DNA of 32,251 nucleotides. Source: Candidatus Eiseniibacteriota bacterium. GTDB taxonomy: Bacteria; Eisenbacteria; RBG-16-71-46. Positions 1 to 8,800 of the stretch are shown here, piece by piece. The stretch lies in contig JACRIW010000058.1 in the NCBI GenBank assembly GCA_016215625.1, positions 1 to 32,251 on the forward strand, written 5' to 3'. The notes under the pieces are model-generated. The model saw nothing but the letters and a program-made list of their open reading frames with translations. It was not told the DNA's origin and did not search any database. A program made the position numbers and the translations under genes. Every line of letters starts with the position of its first letter. Within the stretch, counting starts at the first letter, position 1.

Positions 1-1
1 A

Positions 2-400
2 CGGCGCCGTCGCGGGCGTTCGGGCTCGCTCTCCGGCGCGTGGACGAAGGCCACGTTCGACGGCGGCGACCACGACGAGAAGCAGATCAACAGCGTGCCC
101 GAGCGCATGCTGTTCGCGCGGCTGTCGTACGAGCACCGCTCGAACGGCTCGGTCACGCTCGAGCTGCAGCACGTCGGCCGGCAGTGGGCGGACGAGGCGA
201 ACGAGTACCCGGTGCCCGACTACACGGTCGCGAACCTCGCGCTCACGCAGGCGGTCGGCGCGGTCGAGCTGTTCGGCTCGGTGCGCAACGTCACGGACGA
301 GAAGTACGCGACGCTCGGCTACGTCGTGCTGGAGCCCGTCTACTTCCCGGCGTCCGGCCGCGCGTTCACGGCCGGCCTGCGCATGCGCATCGGCGACTGA
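2..400 (+). CDS. TonB-dependent receptor, C-terminal fragment
   Basis: Open from the left edge of the window and ending in TGA at 398-400, this is the last 132 residues of an outer-membrane receptor. The sequence is a run of short amphipathic beta strands. It contains the barrel signature RNVTDEKYATLGY followed by the final strand GRAFTAGLRMRI, the usual C-terminal pattern of TonB-dependent siderophore, vitamin or sugar receptors. The very last residues are Gly-Asp rather than the aromatic residue typical of barrel assembly signals, which is slightly odd. The plug domain and TonB box lie outside the window, so the substrate cannot be inferred. It converges on the acylase gene downstream. Confidence 0.8.
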   Translation, partial: RRRRGRSGSLSGAWTKATFDGGDHDEKQINSVPERMLFARLSYEHRSNGSVTLELQHVGRQWADEANEYPVPDYTVANLALTQAVGAVELFGSVRNVTDEKYATLGYVVLEPVYFPASGRAFTAGLRMRIGD

Positions 401-438
401 CGCGGCGACGCGCACGCGCGACCGCCGCGCCGCGAACG

Positions 439-471
439 AACGCCTCGCCGCTCGATCAGCGGCGGGGCGTT
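439..471. terminator. bidirectional hairpin terminator between convergent genes
   Basis: A 14-base inverted repeat (439-452 with 458-471) encloses the 5-base loop CGATC. Pairing is complete except for one T/G position that would be a G-U wobble in RNA. It lies 38 bases after the receptor stop codon and overlaps the end of the acylase gene, whose stop codon (complement 456-458) begins in the loop. Neither side has a T-tract, so it could be a stability element or a Rho-assisted terminator rather than a textbook intrinsic one. Confidence 0.6.
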
Positions 472-2876
472 CCGGCGTCCAGCGTGGTCGCGTCGGCGGC
501 GCCGCGCTTCACGCGCTCCCAGTCCATGTCGAGCCGCACGTAGCCGTGGTTCGCCCACAGCGCGCGCAGGTCGGCGTCGCGGCGCACCTCGGAGTTCCAC
601 GGCGGGATGACTCCGAGCGACGTGACCGTGTCGGCGAGGTCCACGACGTGCCGCCAGCACGGGCCGTGGCGCACGTCGAAGTTCCACGGCGCGCGCGTGC
701 CGCCCACGCTCACGGTGCTGCCGTCGCCGTCCTCGGCCGTGAGCGGCGGCTCGAACTCGCGCTTGAAGTCCGCGCCCTGCGAGGCGAGCCCGTGCACGAA
801 CCGCGCACGGTGGGCGCGGCCCCAGGTCCATGTGCCGACGTCGTCGCCGAGCTTGGCGGCGAGCGTGTCGCACGCCATCTCGAGCGCGAAGAGCGCGGCG
901 GCGCGCGGCGTCTCCTTCTCGCCCTTGGGTGACTTCAGCACGTCCTTCGCCTCGCCCGTGAGTGCGGCGAGCGCGAGGCCCGAGAAGCCCTCGAAGCCGC
1001 TTCGTCGCAGGTAGGCGTTCCACCAGGCGCGGTTGATCGTCGGGGCCACGCGCGAGCGGCGCATGGTGAAGTCCCAGCCGCGCAGCGAATCGAGCGCGGC
1101 ACGCGCGCGCGAGGTGAGCGTCGCGCCCTCGACGAGCTGCGCGAGCAGCGGCGCGGTGCGGCGAGCGGACAGCGAGACGACGTCGTTCTGCACGCTCGCG
1201 AGGTCGGCGCGTGTGACGCTCGCGTCACCCGCGAGGCGCTCGGCCATGCGCGAGGCGCGGTCGGCGGCCCAGTCGAAACGCTGCCACGCGCGGCCCGTGC
1301 CGCCCGGGCGGTTGTTGCCGTTCACGGCGAAGTCGCGCGGGCCCAGGGTCCACGCGGGCATCGCGTCCGGGCTCACGAAGCCGCTCCACTCGTGCCTTCC
1401 GTCGCCGGGCAGCGTGCCGCGCTCGAAGGGGAACTCGCGCACGGGCACGAGCCCGGCGGTCTGGTAGACGGCGTGGCCGGCGCGGTCGGCGGCGGCGATG
1501 TTGAAGCACGGGGTGACGAGCGTGCGCACGCGCGCGGCGACCTCGGCCGCGCTGCGCGAGCGTTCGAGCCCGACCAGCTTCACGAGCGAGATGCGCTCGT
1601 CCTCCATGGCGCTCCAGCGGATCGCGAGCGCGACGCGCTTCTTGCGGTCGAACACCACGACCGGGCCGTGCGGCGTGTAGCGGCGCGCCTGCACGAACGT
1701 GGGGATCGGCAGTCCGACGCCGAGCACCTTGTATTGCATCGCGTAGGGCTTCTCGATCACGTCCACCCAGCCCTGCGGTCCGCGCACGCGCTTGCCGTTC
1801 GCCGACAGCGTGTCGGCGTACAGGTCCACGACGTCGGCGCTGAGCGCGGTGACGCCCCACGCGCAGTCGCGGTTGCGCCCGCTCGCGACGATCGGCAGGC
1901 CGGGCACGGCGGCGCCGACCGCTTCGACCGTGCCGGGCAGCGACAGGTGCACGATGTGGAACGTGCCGGGCGTGGTGAGTCCCAGGTGCGGATCGTTCGC
2001 GAGCATCGGCTTGCCGCTCGCGCTGCGGCCCGCGCCGACCACCATCTCGTTGCTCGCGCGGTCGGAGCCGTCGGCCTCGCGCGGGCCGAACGGTTGCAGC
2101 TGGCGCAGCGCGCGCGAAGTGGCGGCGAGCGTGGAACGGGGGAGCGACGGGGGCTCGGCGTGCGCCGCGGCCGCCGGGGCTCCGGTGGCACGCGAGCCCT
2201 CGGAGGCGACATGCGCACTGTCGGGGATCGTGTCGAAGATCAGCCGGTCCTCGTACACGCGGCGCGCGCGGTCGGCCTCGCGGCTCGAGTTGCGGATCAG
2301 CTCGTCCTCGCGCAGCTCGGGCAGGTCGAGGTCGAGCGTGATGCCCATGGCGAGCAGGAGCAGCGCCGAGTCTTCGGCGCTCCACGCCTCCGGCGTGGCT
2401 TTGAGGCGGCGGAGCTCCGCGGGCCACGGGGCGTCACCGCGGCGGCATTCGTCCATGCGCGCGTTGATGCCGTCGGCGTAGCGTTGCAGCGCTTCGGCGA
2501 GCGCCGGGTCCTTGCGGTCGCGCGCCCAGATCGCGGCGGCGCGTTCTCGGAGCCGGAAGAGCTGCGCGCCGCCGTCGCCCGCGAGCGCGGAGTTGCCGAG
2601 CCAGCGGTGCGCTTCGCCGCGCGCCTGCGCGCGGGTGAGCGCGAGCTGCCACATGCGGTCGCGCGCGGTGACGTAGCCCCAGCCCGCGTACAGGTCGCCG
2701 AGCGTCGCGGCGCGCACGTGCGGGATGCCGTTGGGGTCGGTGAGGATCTCGACCGGGCCCGAGAGTCCGGGCACGGTGTGGGTGGCCGAGGCGGCGCGCG
2801 CGCGGCGCGGCGAGTCGGTGGCGGCCACGCCCAGCATCAGCGCGGCGGCGAGCACGGTGCGGGAGAGTGCGTTCAT
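456..2876 (-). CDS. penicillin acylase family (Ntn-hydrolase) amidase
   Basis: An 806-residue precursor of an N-terminal nucleophile amidohydrolase, the family of penicillin G acylase, cephalosporin acylase and acyl-homoserine-lactone acylases. An N-terminal signal peptide (VLAAALMLGVAAT, then charged residues and ARA) predicts export to the periplasm. The alpha chain precedes an Ala-rich linker. The beta chain should begin at Ser275 in the motif SNEMVVGAG, followed by ASGKPMLANDPHL, the family hallmark, and autocatalytic cleavage just before this Ser would expose the nucleophile. ATG at 2876 is preferred over an in-frame TTG at 2885. No clear ribosome-binding site precedes it. The natural substrate (beta-lactam, homoserine lactone or other amide) cannot be told from the sequence. 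Confidence 0.88.
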   Translation of the reverse strand: MNALSRTVLAAALMLGVAATDSPRRARAASATHTVPGLSGPVEILTDPNGIPHVRAATLGDLYAGWGYVTARDRMWQLALTRAQARGEAHRWLGNSALAGDGGAQLFRLRERAAAIWARDRKDPALAEALQRYADGINARMDECRRGDAPWPAELRRLKATPEAWSAEDSALLLLAMGITLDLDLPELREDELIRNSSREADRARRVYEDRLIFDTIPDSAHVASEGSRATGAPAAAAHAEPPSLPRSTLAATSRALRQLQPFGPREADGSDRASNEMVVGAGRSASGKPMLANDPHLGLTTPGTFHIVHLSLPGTVEAVGAAVPGLPIVASGRNRDCAWGVTALSADVVDLYADTLSANGKRVRGPQGWVDVIEKPYAMQYKVLGVGLPIPTFVQARRYTPHGPVVVFDRKKRVALAIRWSAMEDERISLVKLVGLERSRSAAEVAARVRTLVTPCFNIAAADRAGHAVYQTAGLVPVREFPFERGTLPGDGRHEWSGFVSPDAMPAWTLGPRDFAVNGNNRPGGTGRAWQRFDWAADRASRMAERLAGDASVTRADLASVQNDVVSLSARRTAPLLAQLVEGATLTSRARAALDSLRGWDFTMRRSRVAPTINRAWWNAYLRRSGFEGFSGLALAALTGEAKDVLKSPKGEKETPRAAALFALEMACDTLAAKLGDDVGTWTWGRAHRARFVHGLASQGADFKREFEPPLTAEDGDGSTVSVGGTRAPWNFDVRHGPCWRHVVDLADTVTSLGVIPPWNSEVRRDADLRALWANHGYVRLDMDWERVKRGAADATTLDAGTPRR

Positions 2877-2936
2877 GGCGCGCAATGTGACGCGCCGCGG
2901 CGGCGCGCGTCCAGCGCGGAATCACCGCGCGGGCTG

Positions 2937-2945
2937 TGTTAGCGT
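2937..2945 (+). promoter_or_regulatory. possible -10 element of the ROK kinase gene
   Basis: The 77-base divergent spacer between the acylase and kinase starts contains TAGCGT (2940-2945), a TAnnnT-type -10, ending eight bases before the kinase ATG. No -35 or ribosome-binding site is visible, so transcription would give a nearly leaderless mRNA. This is a weak call. Confidence 0.28.
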
Positions 2946-2953
2946 CCCGCGCC

Positions 2954-3865
2954 ATGTCCGGCCCCCTGCACACGATCGCGCTCGACCTGGGCGGCACCGA
3001 TCTCAAGGTCGCGCGCGTCACGCGCGACGGCGCGCTGCTCGACTTCGCGTGCGTGCCCTCGCGCGCGGCCGAGAGTGCACAGGCGCTGCTCGGGACGCTC
3101 GTGGGGGCGGCGCGAGAGCGGTTGCCCGCCGCGGCGCTCGGCATCGGTTGCCCCGGCGTGATCGAGCCCGCGAGCGGCGCGCTCGTGGACGAGACGCCGC
3201 ACCTGGCGCTGCCGAAGGACTTCGCGCTCGCGGCGCAACTGGCGGGCGAGCTGGGCGTGGCTGTGGCCGCGGACAACGACGCGAACTGTGCCGCGTACGG
3301 TGAGCACTTCGCGGGCGCGGCGCGCGGGGCGCGCGTGAGCGTGACGATCACCGTGGGCACCGGCATCGGCTGTGGCATCGTCGTGGACGGCCGCGTGCTG
3401 CGCGGCGCATGGGGCGGCGCGGGCGAGATATCCCACATGGGACAGCGGTCCTCCGGACCGCGGTGTAAGTGCGGCGTCGAGGGTTGCGCGGAGACGACGT
3501 CGGGCGGCGAAGGGCTGACGCATCGCGCGCAGGCCGCGGGGCTCGCGGTCGGCTCGGCGCGCGACGTGTTCGATCGCGCCGCGGGCGGCGACGCGATCGC
3601 GCGGCGTTTGATCGCGGAGATGACCGACGCGCTCGGCCACCAGATCGCGGCCGTCGTGCAGGTCGTGAACCCGGATGTGCTCGTGATCGGCGGTGGCGTT
3701 GCTCAGGCGGGCGACACGCTGCGCGTGCCCGTGGTCGCCGCGCTGCACCGCTACGCGCAGCATTCGCACACGGCGAGACTGCGCGTCGTGCCGGCGGAGT
3801 TGGGCAACAAGGCGGGCGTGGTGGGCGCGGGACTGATGGCGTGGGAGCGCGTGGAAGTGCGGTAG
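2954..3865 (+). CDS. ROK-family sugar kinase (glucokinase-like)
   Basis: A 303-residue cytoplasmic kinase expected to transfer phosphate from ATP to a hexose or amino sugar. It shows the ATP phosphate-binding motif DLGGT (residues 11-15), the catalytic-base region DNDAN with Asp109, a VGTGIGCGIV loop, and the ROK zinc site: His161 in GEISHMG plus Cys171, Cys173 and Cys178 in CKCGVEGC. NPDVLVIGGG near the C-terminus is the adenosine-side motif. There is no N-terminal helix-turn-helix, so it is an enzyme rather than a ROK repressor. ATG at 2954 is chosen because the family begins just before DLGGT; an in-frame GTG at 2936 would add six unusual residues. Glucose, N-acetylglucosamine or N-acetylmannosamine are all possible substrates. 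Confidence 0.88.
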   Translation: MSGPLHTIALDLGGTDLKVARVTRDGALLDFACVPSRAAESAQALLGTLVGAARERLPAAALGIGCPGVIEPASGALVDETPHLALPKDFALAAQLAGELGVAVAADNDANCAAYGEHFAGAARGARVSVTITVGTGIGCGIVVDGRVLRGAWGGAGEISHMGQRSSGPRCKCGVEGCAETTSGGEGLTHRAQAAGLAVGSARDVFDRAAGGDAIARRLIAEMTDALGHQIAAVVQVVNPDVLVIGGGVAQAGDTLRVPVVAALHRYAQHSHTARLRVVPAELGNKAGVVGAGLMAWERVEVR

Positions 3866-3945
3866 CTTGCGTCGCGGTTCGTGGAGGCGATTGCTTCCGC
3901 CGATGCCCCCCTCGTCCGCGGTCCACGTCTTGGGAGGAACGACAC

Positions 3946-4728
3946 ATGCCGCACCTGGACGACGCGATCCGGTACGCGGAGGATCCGAACACCGGTGAGC
4001 CCGAGCTTCGCCGTGCGTGCGAGATCCTCGGCATCGCCGCGGACGGAGAGCGCGAGGCGCTGCGCGAACGGCTGAGAGCGCACCTCGACACGCTGCAGGC
4101 CCAGCGGCCGGTCGTGTGCCTCAATCCGGGGCCGCTCGCGCGCCGCAGCGTGAGGGCGGGGCCCGCCGTGCCGCGTCCTGGCACCGACGAGCACTCGGAA
4201 GTCTTCGCCGCAGAGATCGCGCTCGTGCCCGACGTGCCCGACTTCGCCGCAATGCTGGCGGCGCAACTGGACGTGACGAAGGCGCTCGTGGCCACATTTG
4301 GCGAGGCGCATGCCGGGATGCGCTACGCAGGCGACAAGTGGAGCGTGCGTGAGGTGATCGGTCATCTCGCCGACTGCGAGCGCGTGTTGTCGTACCGGCT
4401 CCTGCGCGCGCTGCGTGCCGACGCCACGCCACTGCCGGGCTTCGACGCGAACGCCTATGTGGTCGAGGCGAAGTTCGAAAGCCGCACGCTCGCCGAGGTG
4501 ATGGCCGAGTTCGCCGCGGTGCGTGCCGGTACCGTTGCACTCGTGCTCGGTGCCGAACCGGAGCAGTTCGCATTCCGATTGCCGGTGGGGAAAGGTTCGA
4601 TCACCGGCCGCGCGCTCGCCTACCTGATCGCCGGGCACGAGCGGCATCACCAGCAGCTGCTGCGCGAGCGCTATCTGGTGGTGCTGCCGGATGCCGGCGG
4701 GCGTGAGGGTGGGACGGGCGGCAGGTAG
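3946..4728 (+). CDS. DinB-fold protein with N-terminal SAP-like segment
   Basis: This 260-residue protein has two parts. Residues 19-46 (ELRRACEILGIAADG then EREALRERLRAHL) match the helix-loop-helix pattern of SAP nucleic-acid-binding motifs. Residues 95-245 form a DinB/YfiT-like four-helix bundle: KWSVREVIGHLADCE carries the first metal-ligand His (His140), and IAGHERHHQQLL supplies His231 and His234/235. Members of this superfamily are metal-dependent enzymes such as thiol transferases or hydrolases, and many lack a known role. The start ATG follows a strong GGGAGGA at 3932-3938. The gene lies 80 bases after the kinase and may be cotranscribed with it. Codons before 3946 in the same frame have no ribosome-binding site and overlap the kinase. 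Confidence 0.8.
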   Translation: MPHLDDAIRYAEDPNTGEPELRRACEILGIAADGEREALRERLRAHLDTLQAQRPVVCLNPGPLARRSVRAGPAVPRPGTDEHSEVFAAEIALVPDVPDFAAMLAAQLDVTKALVATFGEAHAGMRYAGDKWSVREVIGHLADCERVLSYRLLRALRADATPLPGFDANAYVVEAKFESRTLAEVMAEFAAVRAGTVALVLGAEPEQFAFRLPVGKGSITGRALAYLIAGHERHHQQLLRERYLVVLPDAGGREGGTGGR

Positions 4729-4827
4729 GCCGGGCAACGAGAACGGCGGCTTGCCGCTCGAGCCGGGGGGGAAGTCGGGTCGCATGGCAACGGGCTGCAC
4801 CTCGACACTGGCGAGCGCGCGACGTGC

Positions 4828-4972
4828 GAGCCGCGGGCTCCGCAGTTCGCAACTGCCAGGAATCCGGCCGGGGACAGGCGTCGGGTGCCGCTTCACGTCC
4901 TCGCAAGCCCGAGTTCCGACGAGGGACGTTTCATTCCCTCGCTGGTGGCCCGCGGGCAGGCCGCGCCACAGC
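4828..4972. ncRNA. run of four stem-loops, possible structured RNA or terminator cluster
   Basis: Four inverted repeats follow one another. 4828-4840 is GAGCC/GGCTC with loop GCG. 4842-4856 is GCAGTT/AACTGC with loop CGC. 4920-4941 is CGAGGGA/TCCCTCG with an 8-base loop. 4941-4972 is a long imperfect stem, GCTG-TGGC-GCGG pairing with CCGC-GCCA-CAGC, with one- and two-base bulges and a 5-base loop. The density of perfect arms is higher than elsewhere in the window. I recognise no RNA family. It could terminate the upstream transcript or be a small RNA on either strand. Confidence 0.35.
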
Positions 4973-4988
4973 CAAGCCGCGTGATTCC

Positions 4989-5020
4989 TTGGCGCGTGGG
5001 CCATGCTCCGGGTGTATCCT
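4989..5020 (+). promoter_or_regulatory. candidate promoter of the 20-kb operon
   Basis: TTGGCG (4989-4994) is followed by TGTATCCT (5013-5020). Taken as TGTATC the spacer is 18, and as TATCCT it is 20, which is suboptimal. It is the best sigma70-like match in the spacer and would give a leader of roughly 300 bases before the first operon gene. No conserved operator was recognised. Confidence 0.28.
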
Positions 5021-5071
5021 GCGCAGCGCCTGCGACTCCGTTTGGTCGGCAGGCGATCCCACGAGTGATGT

Positions 5072-5097
5072 CTTCGGGGTTGGTGCCGCAACCGAAG
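5072..5097. other. leader hairpin
   Basis: CTTCGG (5072-5077) and TTG (5080-5082) pair with CAA-CCGAAG (5089-5097) across a GTGCCG loop, leaving a two-base bulge. If transcription begins near 5027, this lies close to the 5' end of the operon leader. Its function is unknown. Confidence 0.3.
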
Positions 5098-5328
5098 TTC
5101 GAGCCGGCACGACTTCGCGGGCATCCCGGCCGCGCGTGCGAATCACGACATCCCGACTCTACCCGCATGGCCGGAACCACTCGCCGGGCATCAGTTCCTG
5201 CTGTGAGCGAGCGCATCCGGGTATTCCGCGACATTTCGTCCCGATGACCGGCGTGGCCCGCGCAGCACTACGACCTGGTCTTCGTGCGGCGACATGGATG
5301 AGGCGTCTCGCCGCGACGCGGGGGATGT

Positions 5329-5865
5329 TTGGGACGAGCGTCGGTCATCGGTGAAGTGGAGGTCGTCGAGCGCAACTCGGTGGCCGCTCCCGAACGCCTG
5401 CTGTCCTCCGAGGCGAAGGCGCCGATTCCCACGCTCAAGTTGCGCGTGCGCGACGATGTTGGCCTCGTCGTCCAGGTGTTCCTGAAGGGTGAGACCCGTG
5501 GGCACGTCGACGTGGGCGACCGTGTGCGCGTCGACGGTCACGACCGCGGTGGCGTCATCGTCGCCGAGAACATCTTCAACGAGACCACCCAGAGTTGGGT
5601 GAACGACCGCAGCCGCTGCTTCATCGCGACGGCCTGCGCCGGCGAGGGCTCGAGTGAGGTCGCGGTCTTGCGCGCATTTCGCGACCGCCGCCTGAGACGC
5701 ACGGCGGCGGGCCGCCTGTTCATCGCTTGCTACGAGCGTCTCTCGCCACCGGTGGCGCGGCTGGTCGCGCGCCACGAATGGCTGCGCCGCTTCGTGCGTG
5801 CCACACTCGTTCACCCGCTCGCCGTGGGCATCGGAAGACGCGAGGATGAGCGTGCAGGCGATTGA
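5329..5865 (+). CDS. small beta-domain protein with C-terminal CFI-box
   Basis: A 178-residue protein that opens the operon. Residues 8-85 are alternating beta strands (GEVEVVERNS, TLKLRVRD, GLVVQVFLKGE, VGDRVRVDG) that look like an OB-type barrel; this is inference from pattern. From Cys97 it carries the CFI-box: CFIATAC, then LRAFRDRRLRRTAAGR, LFIACYERLSPPVARLVARH and a final helical stretch. That module is found at the C-terminus of many otherwise unrelated bacterial proteins and has no established function. An in-frame stop at 5299-5301 limits the start. TTG 5329 after GGGGG, or GTG 5356, are the options. Its last 20 bases overlap the HerA-like gene, implying coupled translation. Confidence 0.7.
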   Translation: MGRASVIGEVEVVERNSVAAPERLLSSEAKAPIPTLKLRVRDDVGLVVQVFLKGETRGHVDVGDRVRVDGHDRGGVIVAENIFNETTQSWVNDRSRCFIATACAGEGSSEVAVLRAFRDRRLRRTAAGRLFIACYERLSPPVARLVARHEWLRRFVRATLVHPLAVGIGRREDERAGD

Positions 5866-8800
5866 TCCGCGAGAAGCAGCGCGCCGCCTCGCGCGGCTCG
5901 AACGGGCCGGACTCGACCGGCCCGTGACGTGGTCGGCTGACGCCGGTGCGTCGGGCGCGAAGTCCTCGATGTGGAGTGCGCCCTTCGTGCTCGAGCGCGT
6001 CGACTCCGTCGTACGCCGAGCCGAGGCCGCGCATGTATCGGATTCGGCGCTCGGCGGGCTGCTCTCGGTTCTCGCGTCTGCTTCCGCGCCATTCGTACAT
6101 GTGTTGGCCGTGAGCGGGGGGCAACTGGCGGTCCATCTCGGCACGTCATCGGCCGCCTGCGCGCCGGATCGGTTCCGCGCCGCGCTGGCGGGTGCGCTGC
6201 CCGGGGCACGGACGAGCGCCGTCGATCCGGCCGCGCTGCGCTCGTCGCTCCGGAAGTTGTCATTCGCGGCCACGCTGCTCGGCGCCCCCGGCCGCCAGGC
6301 CACGGCGGTCGGCGATTCCCTCGCGCAGGCGATCGGCGCCGAGGAGTTCGCGTTCGTACTCGTCGCGGAACCGGTGGCCGCATCGGTGATCGGCCAACTG
6401 CGCGCACGGGTGCTCGAGGAAGTGCTCGAGATGACACCATTCCTCAAGCTCAACCAGGCGCTCGTCGTTCGCACGCGTGAGACCGTCACCAGCGAGCATG
6501 CGAACCCCGCACTCGAGCGCTATGTGCGCGGTCTCGAGCGCATCCTCGAGGAACTCGGCAGGTCTTCGGAAGCGGGGCTGTGGCGCACGACCGTCACGCT
6601 CGCTGCCCGCGACGAGGTCACCCTGGCGCGCGTGCAGGCGGCGGCCGGCGCTGCGTGGTTCGCGGAGGACGGCGCACGTATCGAGCCGGTACGGGTGCAG
6701 CGCCTGCCGGCGCCGTTGGCGGAACTGGCGCTGCAGCTGCGACCGCTCGCTCCGCTCGTGTGTGCGGACGATACCGCGACGGGCGAGCCACTGCTCGAAC
6801 CATTGTTCGGCGGGCTGGTCACGCCGCTGAGCGGTCGGCGGCTCGCCGCGCTTTGCGCGCTGCCCGGGGAGGAGTACCCGGGGTTCGGGGTGCGGCGGCG
6901 CTCACGCTTCCAGGTCGCGCTCCCACGGGCGGTGGAGCCGAGCCTGCTGATCGGCGAGATCACCGACCTCGGGCGCGGAACGGGAGTGGCGTGCAGTTTC
7001 GACCGCGAACTGCTGTGCAAGCACGTCATGATCGCGGGCGTCACGGGCAGTGGCAAGAGCACGACCTGTCGCTCGCTGTTGCTGCAGCTGGCGGCGGGGC
7101 CGAATCCCGTTCCGTTCCTCGTGATCGAGCCTGCCAAGCGCGAATATCGAGGGCTGCTCGGTCATCCCGAGTTGGCTCACTTGCTCGTGTTCACCCCCGG
7201 AGAGGAATCCGAGTCGCCACTGCGGATCAATCCGTTCGAGGTGCCCGCAGGCGCGAACGTGCAAGTCCACCTGGACCTGCTGCGCGCGGCCTTCCAGGCC
7301 GCGTTTCCGATGTACCCACCCATGCCGCAGGTTCTCGAGCGCTGCCTGCACGAGGTCTATGCCGACCACGGCTGGGACCTTCTTCGCAACACGCGGCGAG
7401 GGGGAGTCGGGACTGCCGACGACTTCCCGACGTTGACCGACCTGGAGGCCAAGATCGATCCGGTCGTCGACGCCATGGGCTACGACGCCAAGATCACCCA
7501 GGACATCAAGGCCGCACTCAAGGCGCGGGTCGGCAGCTTGCGGATCGGTGGCAAGGGCGCGTTTCTCGACTGCTGGCGTTCGACACCGCTTTCGGAACTG
7601 CTGCAGCGCCCGGTCGTGCTCGAGCTCGAGGGCATTGCCGACGACGAGGAAAAGGCGTTCGTCCTCGCGCTCGTCCTCATGAACCTCTACGAGTACCGCG
7701 TCGCGGCGGCGCGTGCTGGTGACGACCGCTCGCAACTGCGGCACGTGACGTTGTTCGAGGAAGCCCACCGGCTCCTCGCGCGCGTCGCCGACCAAGGCGG
7801 CAATCCGGACGCCGTCAACACGAAGGCGAAAGCCGTCGAAGTGTTCGCGAACATGCTTTCGGAGATCCGTGCCTACGGGGAGGGGATCGTCGTCGCGGAG
7901 CAGATTCCGTCGAAGCTCACGACCGACGTGGTCAAGAACACCGCGCTCAAACTCGTCCATCGTACGGTGGCCGCCGAGGATCGCGAACTGCTCGGCACCT
8001 CGATGAAGCTCTCGCCGGCACAGCGCGAGGATCTCGCGGTGCTCGGCACCGGTGAAGCAGTCGTGTTCTGCGAAGGCTTCGACGGTCCCGGATTGGTGCG
8101 CGTCGCGCCCCTGAAGGCACATCCGAAGGCGCCGACGGGGGCGCAACTGCGCGCCGCGAACCTGGCCTGGCGCGCCGAGCACGATGTCGCGTTCGGGAAG
8201 TACTCGAGTTGCGCCGCGTGCCCGAGCAAGTGCCTGCGCACCGACGCGGCGCGTGACCTCGCCCAGCGGCCGGGCGTGCGTCGCGTGCTCGATCTGCTCG
8301 ATGCTTCGCTCCTGCTCGACGCCGAGGGGTTCCCGGTCATGTGGTCGGCGCTGCGCACGCGTGCGGAGCAGGCCGAGCCGTCGCTGCGCGGACGTGCGGC
8401 CGAGCGCGACGAAGTGCTGACCTGCATGCTCGTGCAGTGGGGCGAGGGCCGAGTGACCCGTGCCGCGTCGTCGCCCGACACGCGACGCCGCGATGACGAC
8501 CTCGTCGACGCCTTCCGCACGCTGGTCGGCGAACTCTTCGCGGAGTGTGGCAGGGCTTCGGCGGGCGCGGGAACGCGCACGGCAGCCCAGCGGCTGGCGC
8601 GCCGTCTGCGCGAACTGCGCGCGCGCCCTCATGGTCCGTACGCGGCCTGCGAGGGGACCTGCCGAAACGTCTGCGGGGTGCGTCTCGCAGGCGCGACGCT
8701 CGCGGGCGAGGCATCGCTCTCGGGCGCTGTGGCCACGGAGTACGCGCGCGACGGTGACGACCGATTCGCGCGTGTGCGCGCGACCATGCGCGCGCAAATC

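Larger units (their letters stand above)
4729..5328. other. 600-base gene-free spacer upstream of the large operon
   Basis: No frame here gives a credible protein. Open stretches in several frames translate into Arg/Pro/Ser-rich sequence without domain character. What is visible is a cluster of inverted repeats at 4828-4972, a weak promoter-like sequence at 4989-5020 and a further hairpin at 5072-5097. It marks the junction between the ordinary chromosomal genes and the operon, and probably holds the end of the dinB-like transcript plus the operon promoter and leader. Confidence 0.6.

Noticed and set aside
4824..5354. Open frames on both strands in the spacer before the operon
   Set aside because: Composition is Arg/Ser/Pro/Gly-rich without domain pattern, there are no ribosome-binding sites, and the region is full of inverted repeats.
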